From: CANKHA01 sp963731585
GTDB taxonomy: Bacteria; Pseudomonadota; Alphaproteobacteria; Rhizobiales; Xanthobacteraceae
Direction: 5' to 3'
Length of the DNA stretch: 64,000 bases
Assembly: GCA_963731585.1 (NCBI GenBank)
Contig: CAVSWC010000003.1
Span: forward strand, 620,001-684,000
This document shows positions 29,243 through 40,236 of the stretch, in pieces; within the stretch, counting starts at the first letter, position 1, and the number at the start of each line of letters is the position of its first letter. The notes under the pieces were generated by a model. That model was given only the letters and a program-made list of their open reading frames with translations, searched no databases and was not told the DNA's origin. Position numbers and translations under genes: made by a program.

Positions 29243-29573
29243 TCACGAAGGCTTCGACGGTTCGGTGAGTGTCCAGGACGTGACGAGGTCGGGATCTTTT
29301 ACAACTTCACCCGTTGACCGCAGCCGATATTCTCCCGGTGTCGCCGGGTAAAACGCGCGCGGGTCTGGCGGCATAGTGGCTGTTTGGCCGCGCCACTTGT
29401 CCCTTCGCAGGCAATCGCAATACCAAGTTCATCTGCTTGGTGATCCTGCCGTGGCACTGAGCTTGCGAGGTGACTGTTACGCCGTCTGAAGCGACGTAGG
29501 TAATTCCGACCAGGACATACTGCCCGACAAGCATATCCGCTTCGTCTGAGCCACGCCGGCTCTCGCCGAACAC
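29243..29573 (-). CDS. Conserved hypothetical protein between sucB and lpdA (one frame break)
   Basis: Unnamed family of about 100 residues. The first half reads VGQYVLVGITYVASDG and QAQCHGRITK. The second half, in the next frame, reads DKWRGQTATMPPDPRAFYPA, then TPGEYRLRSTGEVVKDPD, ending PSKPS* at 29243. The halves join near 29400 by dropping one base, and both keep a regular protein-like composition, so this is one gene. I recall similar small proteins (pattern VLVGITY..DG...HG...LPPDPRAF..A.PGEYRL.STGE) in rhizobial relatives, without assigned function. The start is either GTG 29573 or ATG 29534. It lies within the TCA-cycle block. Confidence 0.6.
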
Positions 29574-29639
29574 TCAGTACGCGGCATCCATGGTGGCCGC
29601 TCGCCTAGTCATCGGACGTCACTGCTGCCCCCGCTCGGG

Positions 29640-30927
29640 TCACAAATCCAGCACCAGCCGCGACGGGTCTTCCAGCACTTCCTTCACCCGCACCAGGAAG
29701 GTCACCGCTTGCTGTCCGTCCACCACGCGGTGGTCGTAGCTCAAGCGCGAGATACATCATCGGGCGGATTTCGATCTTGCCCGCGACCGCGACCGGCCGC
29801 TCCTGGATCTTGTGCATGCCGAGGATGCCGGACTGCGGCGCATTCAGGATCGGCGTCGACATCAGCGAGCCGTAAACGCCGCCATTGGTGATGGTGAAGG
29901 TGCCGCCCTGCATCTCATCGATCTTGAGCTGGCCCTCGCGCGCCCTGCGGCCGAGATCGCCGATCTTCTTCTCGATCTCGGCGAGCGACAGCTGGTCGGC
30001 GTCGCGCACCACCGGCACGACCAGGCCCCTCTCGGTGCCGACCGCCACGCCGATGTGGTAGTAATTCTTGAACACGATATCGGTGCCGTCGATCTCCGCA
30101 TTGACCGCGGGAATGTCCTTCAGCGCCTGCACGCAGGCGCGCAGGAAGAAGCCCATGAAGCCAAGCTTCGCGCCGTGCTTCTTCTCGAACACCTCTTTGT
30201 ATTGCGTACGCAATTTCATCACCTCGCTCATGTCGACCTCGTTGAAGGTCGTGAGCATGGCGGCGGTATTCTGCGCGTCCTTCAGCCGGCGCGCGATGGT
30301 CTGGCGCAGCTTGGTCATGCGCACGCGTTCTTCGCGCGCGGCATCGTCCGGCGGCGAAGGGGCGCGCGCCTGCACGGCTGAGGTCTGCGCCACCGGCGTC
30401 GGCTGCGCGGCGGCGCGTTCGATCGCGGCCATCATGTCGCCCTTGGTGACGCGGCCGTCCCTGCCGGAGCCGGGAACGGCGGAGACATCCATGCCGCTTT
30501 CCGCCGACAGCTTGCGCACGGAAGGCGCCAGCGGCGCCTCAGGCGCGGCCTTGCTTTTCGGCTCGGCGTCCGCCTTGGGCGGTACCCGCAGCTTCGGCTC
30601 TTCCTCGGCGGCATTGATCGGCGTGGTGGTGGACGACTTCTGATCGGGACGGCCGGTGGCAGCGGCGGCAGATTTTGCGGCAGCCGCGCCGGCACCTTCC
30701 TTGATCTGCCCAAGCAGCGCGCCGACCGCGACGGTCTCGCCGTCCTTGGCCGCGATTTCCGACAGCACGCCGGCGGCGGGCGCCGGCACCTCGATCGTCA
30801 CCTTGTCGGTTTCCAACTCGACCACGGGCTCGTCGGCCGCCACGGCGTCGCCCGGGCGCTTGAACCATTTGCCGATGGTCGCCTCGGTGACGGATTCGCC
30901 GAGGGTGGGTACGCGGATTTCAGCCAT
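29640..30927 (-). CDS. sucB: 2-oxoglutarate dehydrogenase E2, dihydrolipoyl succinyltransferase (one frame break)
   Basis: The E2 core that transfers the succinyl group to CoA. The domains are: a lipoyl domain (residues 1-78, ELETDKVTIEVPAPAAG with the lipoylated Lys), an Ala/Pro linker, a peripheral-subunit-binding domain (APSVRKLSAESGMDVSAVPG), and the catalytic domain (RMTKLRQTIARRLKDAQN, FNEVDMSEVM). Near 29748 one extra T (CTTG for CTG) breaks the frame just before the active-site segment; after repair ALSYDHRVVDGQQAVTFL carries the catalytic HRxxDG and the protein ends at 29640 with 428 residues. The start MAEIRVPTLGESVTEAT is at 30927. Confidence 0.95.
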
Positions 30928-30960
30928 GAAAGTTTTCCATTCGAAGTCGTTTCTGCTTTC

Positions 30961-31059
30961 GTCATGCATCCGCGCTGTCGCGGGCATCCAGCTAGTCGCA
31001 GATGGCAGTGACTTTCGCGCTCGGCGTGATCGGGATGGCCGGGACCGAGTCCCGGCCAG
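30961..31059. repeat. GTCATGC...GGCCGGGAC repeat in the sucA-sucB gap
   Basis: GTCATGCATCCGCGCTGTCGCGGGCATCC and GGATGGCCGGGACCGAGTCCCGGCC, read in halves, are two imperfect hairpins. It belongs to the family found in the atpA-atpG gap, here filling most of the 155-bp sucA-sucB spacer. Confidence 0.6.
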
Positions 31060-31082
31060 ACCAATGTGTTGCGGGATAATCT

Positions 31083-34042
31083 TCAGCCGAGGGCCTCGTC
31101 CAGCAATTGCTTGAGCTGCGCGAGATGCTTCGACATCACGCCGACCGCGGTGGCGGCGGAGGCCGGACGCCCGGCATAGCGCACGCTCCGATGCTTATGC
31201 CCGATCTGGTTGAGCACCCATTGCAGGAAGACATCGACAAAGAACCAGGCGCCCATGTTGCGCGGTTCTTCCTGGCACCAGACGATCTCCGCCTGCTTGA
31301 AGCGCGATAGTTCGGCAACCAGCGCCTTGGTCGGGAACGGATACAGCTGCTCGATGCGCAGCAGATAGATGTCGTCGATGCCGCGCTTCTCGCGCTCCTC
31401 GTAAAGATCATAATAGACCTTGCCGGAGCAAAGCACGACCCGGCGGATTTGTGCATCGGGCACGAGCTTGATCTTCTCGTCCGGCAGCATCTGCGCGTCG
31501 TCCCACAGCAGGCGGTGGAACGAGGTATCCGGCCCCAATTCATCGAGCCGTGAGGTGGCGCGCTTGTGGCGCAACAGGCTCTTCGGCGTCATCAGGATCA
31601 GCGGCTTGCGGATTTCGCGCCTAAGCTGCCGGCGCAGGATGTGGAAGTAGTTCGCCGGCGTGGTGCAATAGGCGACCTGCATATTGTCTTCGGCGCACAT
31701 TTGCAGGAAGCGCTCGAGCCGCGCGGAGGAATGCTCCGGCCCCTGCCCTTCATAACCATGCGGCAACAGGCAGACCAGGCCGGACAGGCGCAGCCACTTG
31801 CGTTCCCCGGAGGAGATGAACTGATCGAAGATGACTTGCGCGCCGTTGGCGAAATCGCCGAACTGCGCTTCCCACAGCGTGAGCGCGTTCGGCTCGGCGG
31901 TGGAATAGCCGTAGTCGAAGCCGAGCACGGCTACCTCCGACAGCATGGAGTTGAGCACCTCGAAGCGCGCCTGTTTCTCGTCGAGATGATTGAACGGGGT
32001 GTGACGCGCCTCATTCTCCTGATCGAACAGCACCGAATGGCGCTGGGAGAAAGTGCCGCGCTCGGTGTCCTGGCCCGAGAGCCGCACCGGATGTGCCGTC
32101 GAGCAAGAGCGTGCAAAAAGCCAGCGCCTCGCCGGTCGCATAGTCGATGCCCCGGCCGTTTTCGATCGCCTGGCGGCGGTTGTCGAGGAAGCGCTGGATC
32201 GTGCGGTGGACGTGGAAGCCTTCCGGCACCGTGGTGATCTTGCGGCCGATTTCGCGCAGCCGTTCGAGCGCCACGCCGGTATTGCCGCGCCGCGGATCGT
32301 CGGCATCGACCTTCGCCTTCATGCCGGCCCAGCGCCCGTCCAGCCAATCGGCTTTGTTGGCCTTGTAGCCCTGGCCGGCTTCGAATTCGACTTCCAGCCG
32401 GGCGCGCCAGTCGGCCCGCATTTTCTCCACTTCGCCTTCCGTGACCACGCCTTCGCCGATCAGCTTCTTTGAGTAGATTTCCAGCGTCGTCGGATGCGCG
32501 CGGATCTTCTTGTACATCAGCGGCTGGGTGAAAGCCGGCTCATCGCCTTCGTTGTGGCCGAACCGCCGATAGCAGAACATGTCGATGACCACCGGCTTGT
32601 GGAATTTCTGCCGGAACTCGGTCAGCACTTTCGCGGCATAGACCACCGCCTCCGGATCGTCGCCGTTGACGTGGAAGATCGGGGCTTCGATCATCTTCGC
32701 GACGTCGGATGGATAAGGCGAGGAGCGCGAGTAGCGCGGATAGGTGGTGAAGCCGATCTGGTTGTTGACGATGAAATGCACCGAGCCGCCGGTGCGATAG
32801 CCCTTCAGGTCCGACAGACCAAAGCATTCCGCCACCACGCCCTGACCGGCGAAGGCCGCATCACCGTGGATGAGCAGCGGCATCACCGAAATGCGTTCCT
32901 CCGGCGGATCGCCCTGCTGGTCCTGCTTGGCGCGCACTTTGCCGAGCACCACCGGATTGACGATCTCGAGATGCGATGGATTGGCCGTCAGCGACAGATG
33001 CACCTGGTTATTGTCGAACTCGCGATCCGATGACGCGCCGAGGTGATACTTGACGTCGCCGGAGCCTTCGATCTCTTCCGGCGTCGCCGATCCGCCCTTG
33101 AACTCGTGGAAGATGACGCGATGCGGCTTGGCCATCACCTGCGCCAGCACGTTCAGCCGCCCGCGATGGGCCATGCCGAGCACGATCTCCTTCACGCCGA
33201 GCGCACCGCCGCGCTTGATGATCTGCTCAAGCGCCGGGATCATGGCCTCGGCGCCGTCGAGCCCGAAGCGCTTGGTGCCGGTGAATCTCAGGTCGCAGAA
33301 CTTCTCGAAGCCTTCGGCTTCGACCAGCTTGTTGAGGATTGCGCGCTTGCCCTCGCGGGTGAAGCTGATCTCTTTGTCCTTGCCTTCGATGCGCTCCTGC
33401 AGCCAGGCCTTCTGCGCCGCGCTGGAGATGTGCATGAACTCCAGGCCGATGGTCTCGCAGTAGGTCCGACGCAGGATACCGACCATCTCGCGCAGCGTGG
33501 CGAATTCCAGCCCCAGCACCTTGTCGAGGAAGATCGGCCGGTCATAGTCGGCCGCGGAGAATCCGTAAGAGCGCGGATCGAGCTCCGCTTCCGGCTTTTC
33601 CTGTTCGAGCTCGAGCGGATCGAGCTTGGCGTGGAAATGTCCACGGATGCGATAGGCGCGGATCAGCATCAGCGCGCGGATGGAATCGCGGGTCGCCTGC
33701 TGCACCTGCTCGGAGGAAAGCTCGACGCCGCGGGTCTGCGCCGAAGCCTTCAGCTTGTCGCCGACGGCTTTCGCCGCTTCGGCCCATTCGCCGGTGAGCG
33801 CGGAGATCAAATCGCCGCTCTCGCGTGCCGGCCAATGCGGCCGCTTCCACGAGGGGCCGCGCGCGATCTTCGCCACCTCTTCGGGACTGTCCTTCAGGCT
33901 TTCGAAGAATTCCCGCCACTCGGCATCGACCGCCTTGCGGGTCCTGTTCGTACCGGGCGTAGAGGTCCTCGATATAGGACGCGTTGCCGCCGTAGAGGAA
34001 AGAGGAAAGAGCAAAGGCGGCGTTCGCGTCTTGACGGGACAT
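31083..34042 (-). CDS. sucA: 2-oxoglutarate dehydrogenase E1 (two frame breaks)
   Basis: The thiamine-diphosphate E1 that decarboxylates 2-oxoglutarate in the TCA cycle. The start MSRQDANAAFALSSFLYGG at 34042 carries the E2-contacting N-terminus. Later landmarks are GMAHRGRLNVLAQVM, SLTANPSHLEIVNPVVLGK, the ThDP motif region GDAAFAGQGVVAECF...VNNQIGFTT, then PHGYEGQGPEHSSAR and FFVDVFLQWVLNQIGHKHR in the last third. One extra base near 33940 (YEQDP / KAVDAEWREFF) and one near 32094 break the frame; after removing both the protein has 985 residues, the normal size. Both breaks lie in conserved sequence, so error is likely. Confidence 0.94.
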
Positions 34043-34196
34043 GCAAGCGATCCTGATTGGCGGGCCGGCAGGAGCACCCTTCCCGATAATGATTTTGCCG
34101 CGCCAAGGCGAGGTCCCTTGGCCGGCACGAGCCGTTCTACCTTACTTAATGTGCGGATTTTATGAAGAAAGGGCCAAACTTTGAACCCGTGTTCAG

Positions 34197-35700
34197 TTAT
34201 TCAACGCGGTCGCGTCCGCCTTTGCAAATGGGGCTGCCGCCTTCGGCCATGGCGACATAGAACCTCTGGCCTTCGATGAGCGGGATCGGGCTCGGATTCA
34301 ATCAGAGCGTCCGGCTGGTCGCCCGGCCCTTCCGCGATGACCCAGGCGCCCGATTCCGGGGCTTCGTGCGGGTATTGCCCGCGCTGGTTCACGCCGAGGA
34401 ATGCCTGCACCGCCAGCTCGCGGTTGGCCGTCTTGCAGAACAGCAGCGGCCGGTCCCCGGCCTTGGCTTTTACCTCGCGCACGAAGTCGAGCATGCGTTG
34501 GCCCGAGAGATCCCTGGCCTGCTCGCTGAGGAAATGAAAATACGACCGTGAGCCCGACGATCGCCGCCGGCACGGCGGCGACACTGGTGCGCAGCAGCAC
34601 TTGTCCGCGCCAGCAGTAAACCGCGGCCCAGGCGCAGATCACCGCGAGCAGCGGAAAGAACGGCGCGATGCGGTCGCCACGCCGGCTTCCCACCAGAGGA
34701 AAGGGATCGCCAGCAACAGGATGTAGAGCAGGGCCGGCGCGAGCGGATGCGCGCGCCATTGCCTCCAGGGGAAAACCCAGGCCGCCACCAGCAGCAACAG
34801 CGACCACGGCAGAAAATGCGAGATCACCCAAAGCGGCACTTGCCAGGCGGTGATCACGCCGGAATACCATTTGCCCGCAAATTGTCCGCCGAGCTCCTGG
34901 TCGACGCAGAATGTTGCGGAAATGCTCCGGCGCCAAAACATAGACGGCGACCGGCCAGGCGAGCGCGACAGCCAGCGAGTATCGGCGCGCCGATCATGGG
35001 GCGTAAACGACGGCTCGCGTCCCAGCCACCGTGAAAAAGCTTGGCGGCGAGGAAGGCGTAAGCCACCGGAATGACCGCGATCGGGCCTTTGGCGAGCGCG
35101 CGCGAGGCTGGCCGCGAGCCAGAATACAAAGGCCCAACCCGCGCCCTGCGGAGGCTGCAACGCAAGCGCGCGGTTGGCGGCGTAAAAGCTCAGCGTCAAA
35201 CAGAAAACCAGGACCATGTCCGGGCGCGCGGCGAAGGCGAGCCGCAGCGCTATTTCTGAAAGCCCGTAGCAAGTGACCGCCAGCAGCACCGCCCATTCCG
35301 CAGCGGTGAGGCCGAGCCATCCGTCATGCGGCGGCATCTGCACGAAGAGATCGCGCGCGATCAGGTAGATCAACGCCAGCGTCGCGAAAAATGCCAGCAG
35401 CGACGGCGCCACGAAAGTCCATTCGCTCGGGCCAAAGGATGCAACCAGCAGTCCCGAGAGATAGTTCACCAGCGGCGGGTTGCTGGCGAGGAAGCCGTCG
35501 GCGTCGGAAGCAAGCAGGAGATTGCCGTTACGGACGATGTCGACGGTTTGGGACACCATGCGCGATTGATCGCGCGCGACGATGTCGGGAGGTGACAGGA
35601 TGCGGATCAGGAGGGTGAGGACGATGAGGAAAAACACCAGTCCCGCGGCCAGCGCAAAACGCGGAGAGTGAGCCGGGAACATCCGCGAGCCAGGCGACAT
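34197..35700 (-). pseudogene. PMT/ArnT-like membrane glycosyltransferase, six frame breaks
   Basis: A multi-membrane-span protein resembling dolichyl-phosphate-mannose/ArnT-type glycosyltransferases. It begins with a membrane helix (ALAAGLVFFLIVLTLLIRIL), has SNPPLVNYLSGLLVASF in place of the catalytic first loop, then many hydrophobic helices and a soluble C-terminal end (GDRPLLFCKTANRELAVQAF, LIEGQRFYVAMAEGG). Reading it through needs changes near 35110, 34985, 34915, 34675, 34548 and 34295; five fit one extra base and one fits one missing base. This density is higher than in neighbouring genes, so it may be a true pseudogene in the suc block, or a poorly resolved stretch. Confidence 0.6.
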
Positions 35701-35723
35701 GCTTACCCTCGCGCGCGCAGCTT

Positions 35724-36618
35724 TCAGCCGCGGGTTTTTTGCAGAACCTCAACCAGCGTCTTGCCGAGCCGCGCGGGCGACGGCGAGACCGTGATGCCGG
35801 CAGCTTCCATCGCCGCGATCTTGGACTCCGCGTCGCCTTTGCCGCCGGAGATGATGGCGCCGGCATGGCCCATGCGGCGGCCCGGCGGCGCGGTGCGCCC
35901 GGCGATGAAGCCGACCATCGGCTTCTTGCGGCCGCGCTTGGCCTCTTGCTTGATGAATTCCGCAGCGTCTTCCTCGGCCGAGCCGCCGATCTCGCCGATC
36001 ATGATGATCGCTTCGGTCGCCTTGTCGGCGAGGAACAGCTCGAGCATCTCGATGAAATTGGTGCCGTTGACCGGATCGCCGCCGATGCCGACGGCCGTGG
36101 TCTGGCCCAAGCCCTCGCGCGTGGTCTGGAACACCGCTTCATAGGTCAGCGTGCCGGAGCGCGAAACGATGCCGATCTTGCCCGGCTTGAAGATGTTGCC
36201 GGGCATGATGCCGATCTTGCATTCGCCGGCGCGTCATCACGCCGGGGCAGTTCGGTCCGATCAGCCGGGATTTCGAGCCGCAGAGCGCGCGCTTGACCTT
36301 CACCATGTCGACCACCGGGATGCCCTCGGTGATGCAGATGACGAGCGGCACTTCCGCCGCGATGGCTTCGGTGATGGCGTCGGCGGCGCCGGCCGGCGGC
36401 ACATAGATCACGCTGGCGTCGCAGCCGGTTTCTCCGCGCGCTTCGGCCACCGTGTCGAACACCGGCAGGCCGAGATGCATGGCTCCGCCTTTGCCGGGCG
36501 AGACGCCGCCGACCATCTGGGTGCCGTAGGCGATCGCCTGCTCGGAATGGAAGGTGCCATTCTTGCCGGTAAAACCCTGGCAGATCACCTTCGTATCCTT
36601 GTCGATCAGGATGGCCAT
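35724..36618 (-). CDS. sucD: Succinyl-CoA synthetase subunit alpha (one frame break)
   Basis: The alpha subunit, which binds CoA and carries the phosphohistidine. MAILIDKDTKVICQGFTGKNG is the CoA-binding start; GPNCPGVMTPGECKIGIMPG appears once one extra G near 36226 is dropped. The phosphohistidine loop is GRTAPPGRRMGHAGAIISGG (His in the MGHAGA motif). The repaired length is 297 residues. ATG at 36618 overlaps the sucC stop by one base (TGATG), so sucC and sucD are coupled, as expected for a 1:1 complex. Confidence 0.95.
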
Positions 36619-37787
36619 CAGGCGGACCCCTGCACGGCCTTGACGATTTTTTGCGCGGCGTCGTCGAGATCGTCGGCGGAGATCACGTTCAGCCCCGACT
36701 TGGCGATGATCTCCTTGCCCAATTCCACATTGGTGCCTTCCAGCCGCACGACCAGCGGCACCTTCAATCCGACTTCCTTCACCGCGGCGACGACGCCCTC
36801 GGCGATGATGTCGCATTTCATGATGCCGCCGAAGATGTTGACCAGGATGCCCTTCACGCTCGCATCCGAGGTGATGATCTTGAAGGCGGCGGCGACCTTT
36901 TCCTTGGTGGCGCTGCCGCCGACGTCGAGGAAATTCGCCGGCGCTGCGCCATAGAGCTTGATGATGTCCATCGTGGCCATGGCGAGGCCGGCGCCATTGA
37001 CCATGCAGCCGATCGAGCCGTCGAGTGCGATGTAATTCAAGTCGTATTTCGACGCCTGGATTTCCTTGTCGTCTTCTTCCGTGATGTCGCGCAGCGCGAG
37101 CAGATCGGGATGCCGGTAAAGCGCATTGCCGTCGAAACTCACTTTGGCATCGAGGCAGACGAGATCGCCGTCCTTGGTCACGATCAGCGGGTTCACTTCC
37201 AAGAGGCTCATGTCGTTCTCGGTGAAGGCCTTGTAGAGCTGGGTCAGCAGCGCGCTCATCTGCTTGTGCTGCTTGTCGTCGAGTTCCAGCGCCTCGGCCA
37301 GGAGCCGTACATGGAAGGGGCAGACATTGGTGGCGGGATCGATGGAGAAGCTCGTGATCTTTTCCGGCGTGTCGTGCGCGACCTTCTCGATATCCATGCC
37401 GCCTTCGGTGGAAGCGACCACCGCAACGCGCGAGGTCTCGCGATCCACCAGCAGCGAGAAATAAATCTCGCGCGCGATGGCCGCGCCTTCCTCGATCAGC
37501 AGGCGATGGACTTGCTTGCCTTGCGGACCGGTCTGCGGCGTGACGAGCGTGGCGCCGAGCAGGCGCTCGGCTTCTTTTTTCACGTCATCGATCGATTTGA
37601 CGACTTTGACTCCGCCGGCCTTGCCGCGGCCGCCGGCGTGGATCTGCGCCTTGACCACCCAGACCGGGCCGCCCAATGCTTCGGCTGCTTTCACCGCTTC
37701 ATCGGGCGAGAAGGCGGCCTGGCCGCGGGGGACCGGCACGCCGGCATCTCGCAACAGCGCTTTCGCCTGGTACTCGTGGATATTCAT
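36618..37787 (-). CDS. sucC: Succinyl-CoA synthetase subunit beta
   Basis: The ATP-grasp subunit beta, 389 residues and intact. It starts MNIHEYQAKALLRDAGVPVP. VVKAQIHAGGRGKAGGVKVV is the nucleotide-binding segment; LLEVNPLIVTKDGDLVCLDAK carries Mg-binding residues; GSIGCMVNGAGLAMATMDII and FGGIMKCDIIAEGVV are the alpha-contacting region. The start at 37787 lies 28 bp after the mdh stop in the same direction. It works with SucD to make ATP or GTP from succinyl-CoA. Confidence 0.97.
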   Translation of the reverse strand: MNIHEYQAKALLRDAGVPVPRGQAAFSPDEAVKAAEALGGPVWVVKAQIHAGGRGKAGGVKVVKSIDDVKKEAERLLGATLVTPQTGPQGKQVHRLLIEEGAAIAREIYFSLLVDRETSRVAVVASTEGGMDIEKVAHDTPEKITSFSIDPATNVCPFHVRLLAEALELDDKQHKQMSALLTQLYKAFTENDMSLLEVNPLIVTKDGDLVCLDAKVSFDGNALYRHPDLLALRDITEEDDKEIQASKYDLNYIALDGSIGCMVNGAGLAMATMDIIKLYGAAPANFLDVGGSATKEKVAAAFKIITSDASVKGILVNIFGGIMKCDIIAEGVVAAVKEVGLKVPLVVRLEGTNVELGKEIIAKSGLNVISADDLDDAAQKIVKAVQGSA

Positions 37788-37815
37788 AAAAAGTGGTCCG
37801 GAGGTCTGAAAAACC

Positions 37816-38787
37816 TTAGCGTGACTGGACGAGGCCCGGTGCGATTTTCTTGCAGGCATCGACCAAAGTCTGAACCGAGGCTGCGGAGCGTTCAAAAGCG
37901 TCGCGCTCGGCGCTGGAAAGCTCGATTTCCACAATGCGCTCAACGCCTTTCGCCCCCAGCACCACCGGGACACCCACGTACAGGTCGTTGATGCCGTATT
38001 CGCCGTTGAGCCAGGCCGCGCAGGGCAGCACGCGCTTTTTGTCAAGCAGATAGCTTTCGGCCATGGCGATGGCCGAGGCCGCCGGCGCGTAAAAAGCCGA
38101 GCCGGTCTTCAACAGGTTGACGATTTCGGCGCCACCATTGGCGGTGCGACTGACGATCTCGTCAACGCGCGCCTGCGTGGTCCAGCCCATCTTCACGAGG
38201 TCGGGCAGCGGAATGCCAGCGACGGTGGAATAGCGCGGCAGCGGCACCATGGTGTCGCCGTGTCCGCCGAGCACGAAGGCGGTAACGTCTTCCACCGACA
38301 CGTCGAACTCGTCAGCGAGGAAGTAGCGGAAGCGCGCTGAATCGAGCACGCCCGCCATGCCGACGACCATTTGCTTGGGCAGGCCGCAGGTCTTCTGCAG
38401 CGCCCACACCATGGCATCGAGCGGGTTGGTGATGCAGACGACGAAAGCATGGGGCGCGTATTTCTTGATGCCGGCGCCCACCTGCTCCATCACCTTCAGA
38501 TTGATGCTCAAAAGATCGTCGCGGCTCATGCCGGGCTTGCGCGGCACGCCGGCGGTGACGATGCAAACGTCGGCGCCTTCAATCGCTTCATAGGAATTAA
38601 CGCCGGTGAACTTCGTGTCGAAGCCATCCACCGGCGAGGATTGCGCAAGATCGAGCGATTTACCCTGCGGCGTGCCTTCGGCGATGTCGAACATCACCAC
38701 GTCGCCGAGTTCTTTCAGGCCGATCAGGTGAGCAAGCGTGCCACCGATCTGGCCGGCGCCGATCAATGCAATCTTGTTTCGCTTCAT
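37816..38787 (-). CDS. mdh: Malate dehydrogenase
   Basis: NAD-dependent oxidation of malate to oxaloacetate; this is the LDH-like MDH clade of alphaproteobacteria. Features are the Rossmann motif NKIALIGAGQIGGTLAHLIG, IVTAGVPRKPGMSRDDLL (substrate Arg residues), ITNPLDAMVWALQK, and the catalytic His in VLGGHGDTMVPL. It has 323 residues with no breaks. It is the first TCA gene of the minus-strand series mdh-sucC-sucD-sucA-sucB-lpdA; the promoter should lie in the 76 bp before it or upstream of zapE. Confidence 0.96.
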   Translation of the reverse strand: MKRNKIALIGAGQIGGTLAHLIGLKELGDVVMFDIAEGTPQGKSLDLAQSSPVDGFDTKFTGVNSYEAIEGADVCIVTAGVPRKPGMSRDDLLSINLKVMEQVGAGIKKYAPHAFVVCITNPLDAMVWALQKTCGLPKQMVVGMAGVLDSARFRYFLADEFDVSVEDVTAFVLGGHGDTMVPLPRYSTVAGIPLPDLVKMGWTTQARVDEIVSRTANGGAEIVNLLKTGSAFYAPAASAIAMAESYLLDKKRVLPCAAWLNGEYGINDLYVGVPVVLGAKGVERIVEIELSSAERDAFERSAASVQTLVDACKKIAPGLVQSR

Positions 38788-38863
38788 GGTGGGGATTTCC
38801 CTGAAAAAAAAGGCCGCTGAAATGCCAGGTGCGCAGGTCATTAACTGCCCGCTTGGCGGCTGG

Positions 38864-40036
38864 TCAAGTCTCCACAATCCCCTCCTGCATCTGCCCGGGT
38901 GAATCGCGCCGCCCGTGCGGCAGGGACAAATACGAATCCGAGCGCATCTCGAACAGGCGCGAGGCCGTGCGCTTGAATTCAATCGCCTCGGATCCCTCGC
39001 TGGCCCGATAGAGCGCGTCGGGCTCGGCCTCAGCCGAGGCCACGAGCTTCACCGCCTGGTCGTAAAGCGTGTCGATCAGCGTGATGAAACGCTTGGCTTC
39101 GTTGCGTCTGGGAAAATCCATGACGGGGATATGATCGATCAGCAGCGTGTGGAATTCATGCGCCAGCCTCAGGTAATCGAGCGCGCCGAGCGGGCGCTCG
39201 CACAAATCGGTGAATGAAAAACGCGCCACGCCCCTGGCCGCGCGCGGCACGCGGATGGCGCGGCCCTTGCTGATCACTTCATGCGCCGCGCCGCGATCAC
39301 CGCCGGTCAACCGGCGCCAGGCTTGATCCATTGCGGCGTCGGCGGCGGCATCGGCCGGCACATGCCAGACCGGAGCGTCCGCCAGCTTCTCCAGCCGGAA
39401 GTCGGTACGGGCATCGATCCGCACCACGGTCATGCGCTCCCGCAGCAAGCCGATGAACGGCAGGAACAGCGCGCGATTCAAGCCCTCGCGATAAAGATCA
39501 TCCGGCGCGACATTGGACGTCGCGATCACCACCACGCCATGCTCGAACAGACGGGTAAACAGGCGGCCAAGAATCATCGCATCGGCGATATCGGTGACGT
39601 GGAATTCGTCAAAGCAGAGCAGCCATGACTCCTCCGCGATGGCCGCCGCGACCGGCGCGATCGGATCGTCGCCTTTGACCTCGCCGCGTTTGAGCTTTTG
39701 CCGAAAGATGTGCACGCGCTCGTGCACGTCGGCCATGAATTCGTGGAAATGCGCGCGCCGCTTGCGCGCGACGGGGCTCGCCTCGAAAAACAGATCCATC
39801 AGCATGGTCTTGCCGCGGCCGACATCGCCATGAAGATAGACGCCCCTGATCGGCTCCTTCGGCTCCTGCCGCCCGAACAACCAGCCGAGCGAGGAGGATT
39901 TGCGCGCGAGCCGGTAGGTCGCGAGCCGCGCCTCAAGCTGCGCCAGCACCGCAAGCGCGGCTTCCTGCGCGGGATCGCGCTCGATCTCACCGGCGGCGAC
40001 AAGGGCCGCGTAGTGCTCGCGGACAGTGCTCGGCAT
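38864..40036 (-). CDS. zapE: Cell division protein ZapE (AFG1-like ATPase)
   Basis: An AFG1/ZapE-family P-loop ATPase, 390 residues, that associates with the Z-ring under low oxygen or heat in E. coli. Walker A is YLHGDVGRGKTMLMDLFF and Walker B LLCFDEFHVTDIADAMIL; IATSNVAPDDLYREGLNRALF is the sensor region. The neighbourhood upstream of mdh is conserved in related genomes as I recall. It is intact and starts MPSTVREHYAALVAAGEI. Confidence 0.92.
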   Translation of the reverse strand: MPSTVREHYAALVAAGEIERDPAQEAALAVLAQLEARLATYRLARKSSSLGWLFGRQEPKEPIRGVYLHGDVGRGKTMLMDLFFEASPVARKRRAHFHEFMADVHERVHIFRQKLKRGEVKGDDPIAPVAAAIAEESWLLCFDEFHVTDIADAMILGRLFTRLFEHGVVVIATSNVAPDDLYREGLNRALFLPFIGLLRERMTVVRIDARTDFRLEKLADAPVWHVPADAAADAAMDQAWRRLTGGDRGAAHEVISKGRAIRVPRAARGVARFSFTDLCERPLGALDYLRLAHEFHTLLIDHIPVMDFPRRNEAKRFITLIDTLYDQAVKLVASAEAEPDALYRASEGSEAIEFKRTASRLFEMRSDSYLSLPHGRRDSPGQMQEGIVET

Positions 40037-40236
40037 GGACTATTCGTGAAGGCGCGCGTGAGGAGAAAGGACGTCCGAGGCATAGCCGCCGGACACCGTC
40101 GTCTGCAAGCCGCAGGCGCCGAGGAAGCACCGCTGGCATGCCAGGCATTAGCGTTGGAATTCAATGGCTAAGCGCGCAATCCGCGATGAAGCTGGCGCAG
40201 AGATTGCCGGCGCGCCGGCTCGATTTCTCGCACCAG

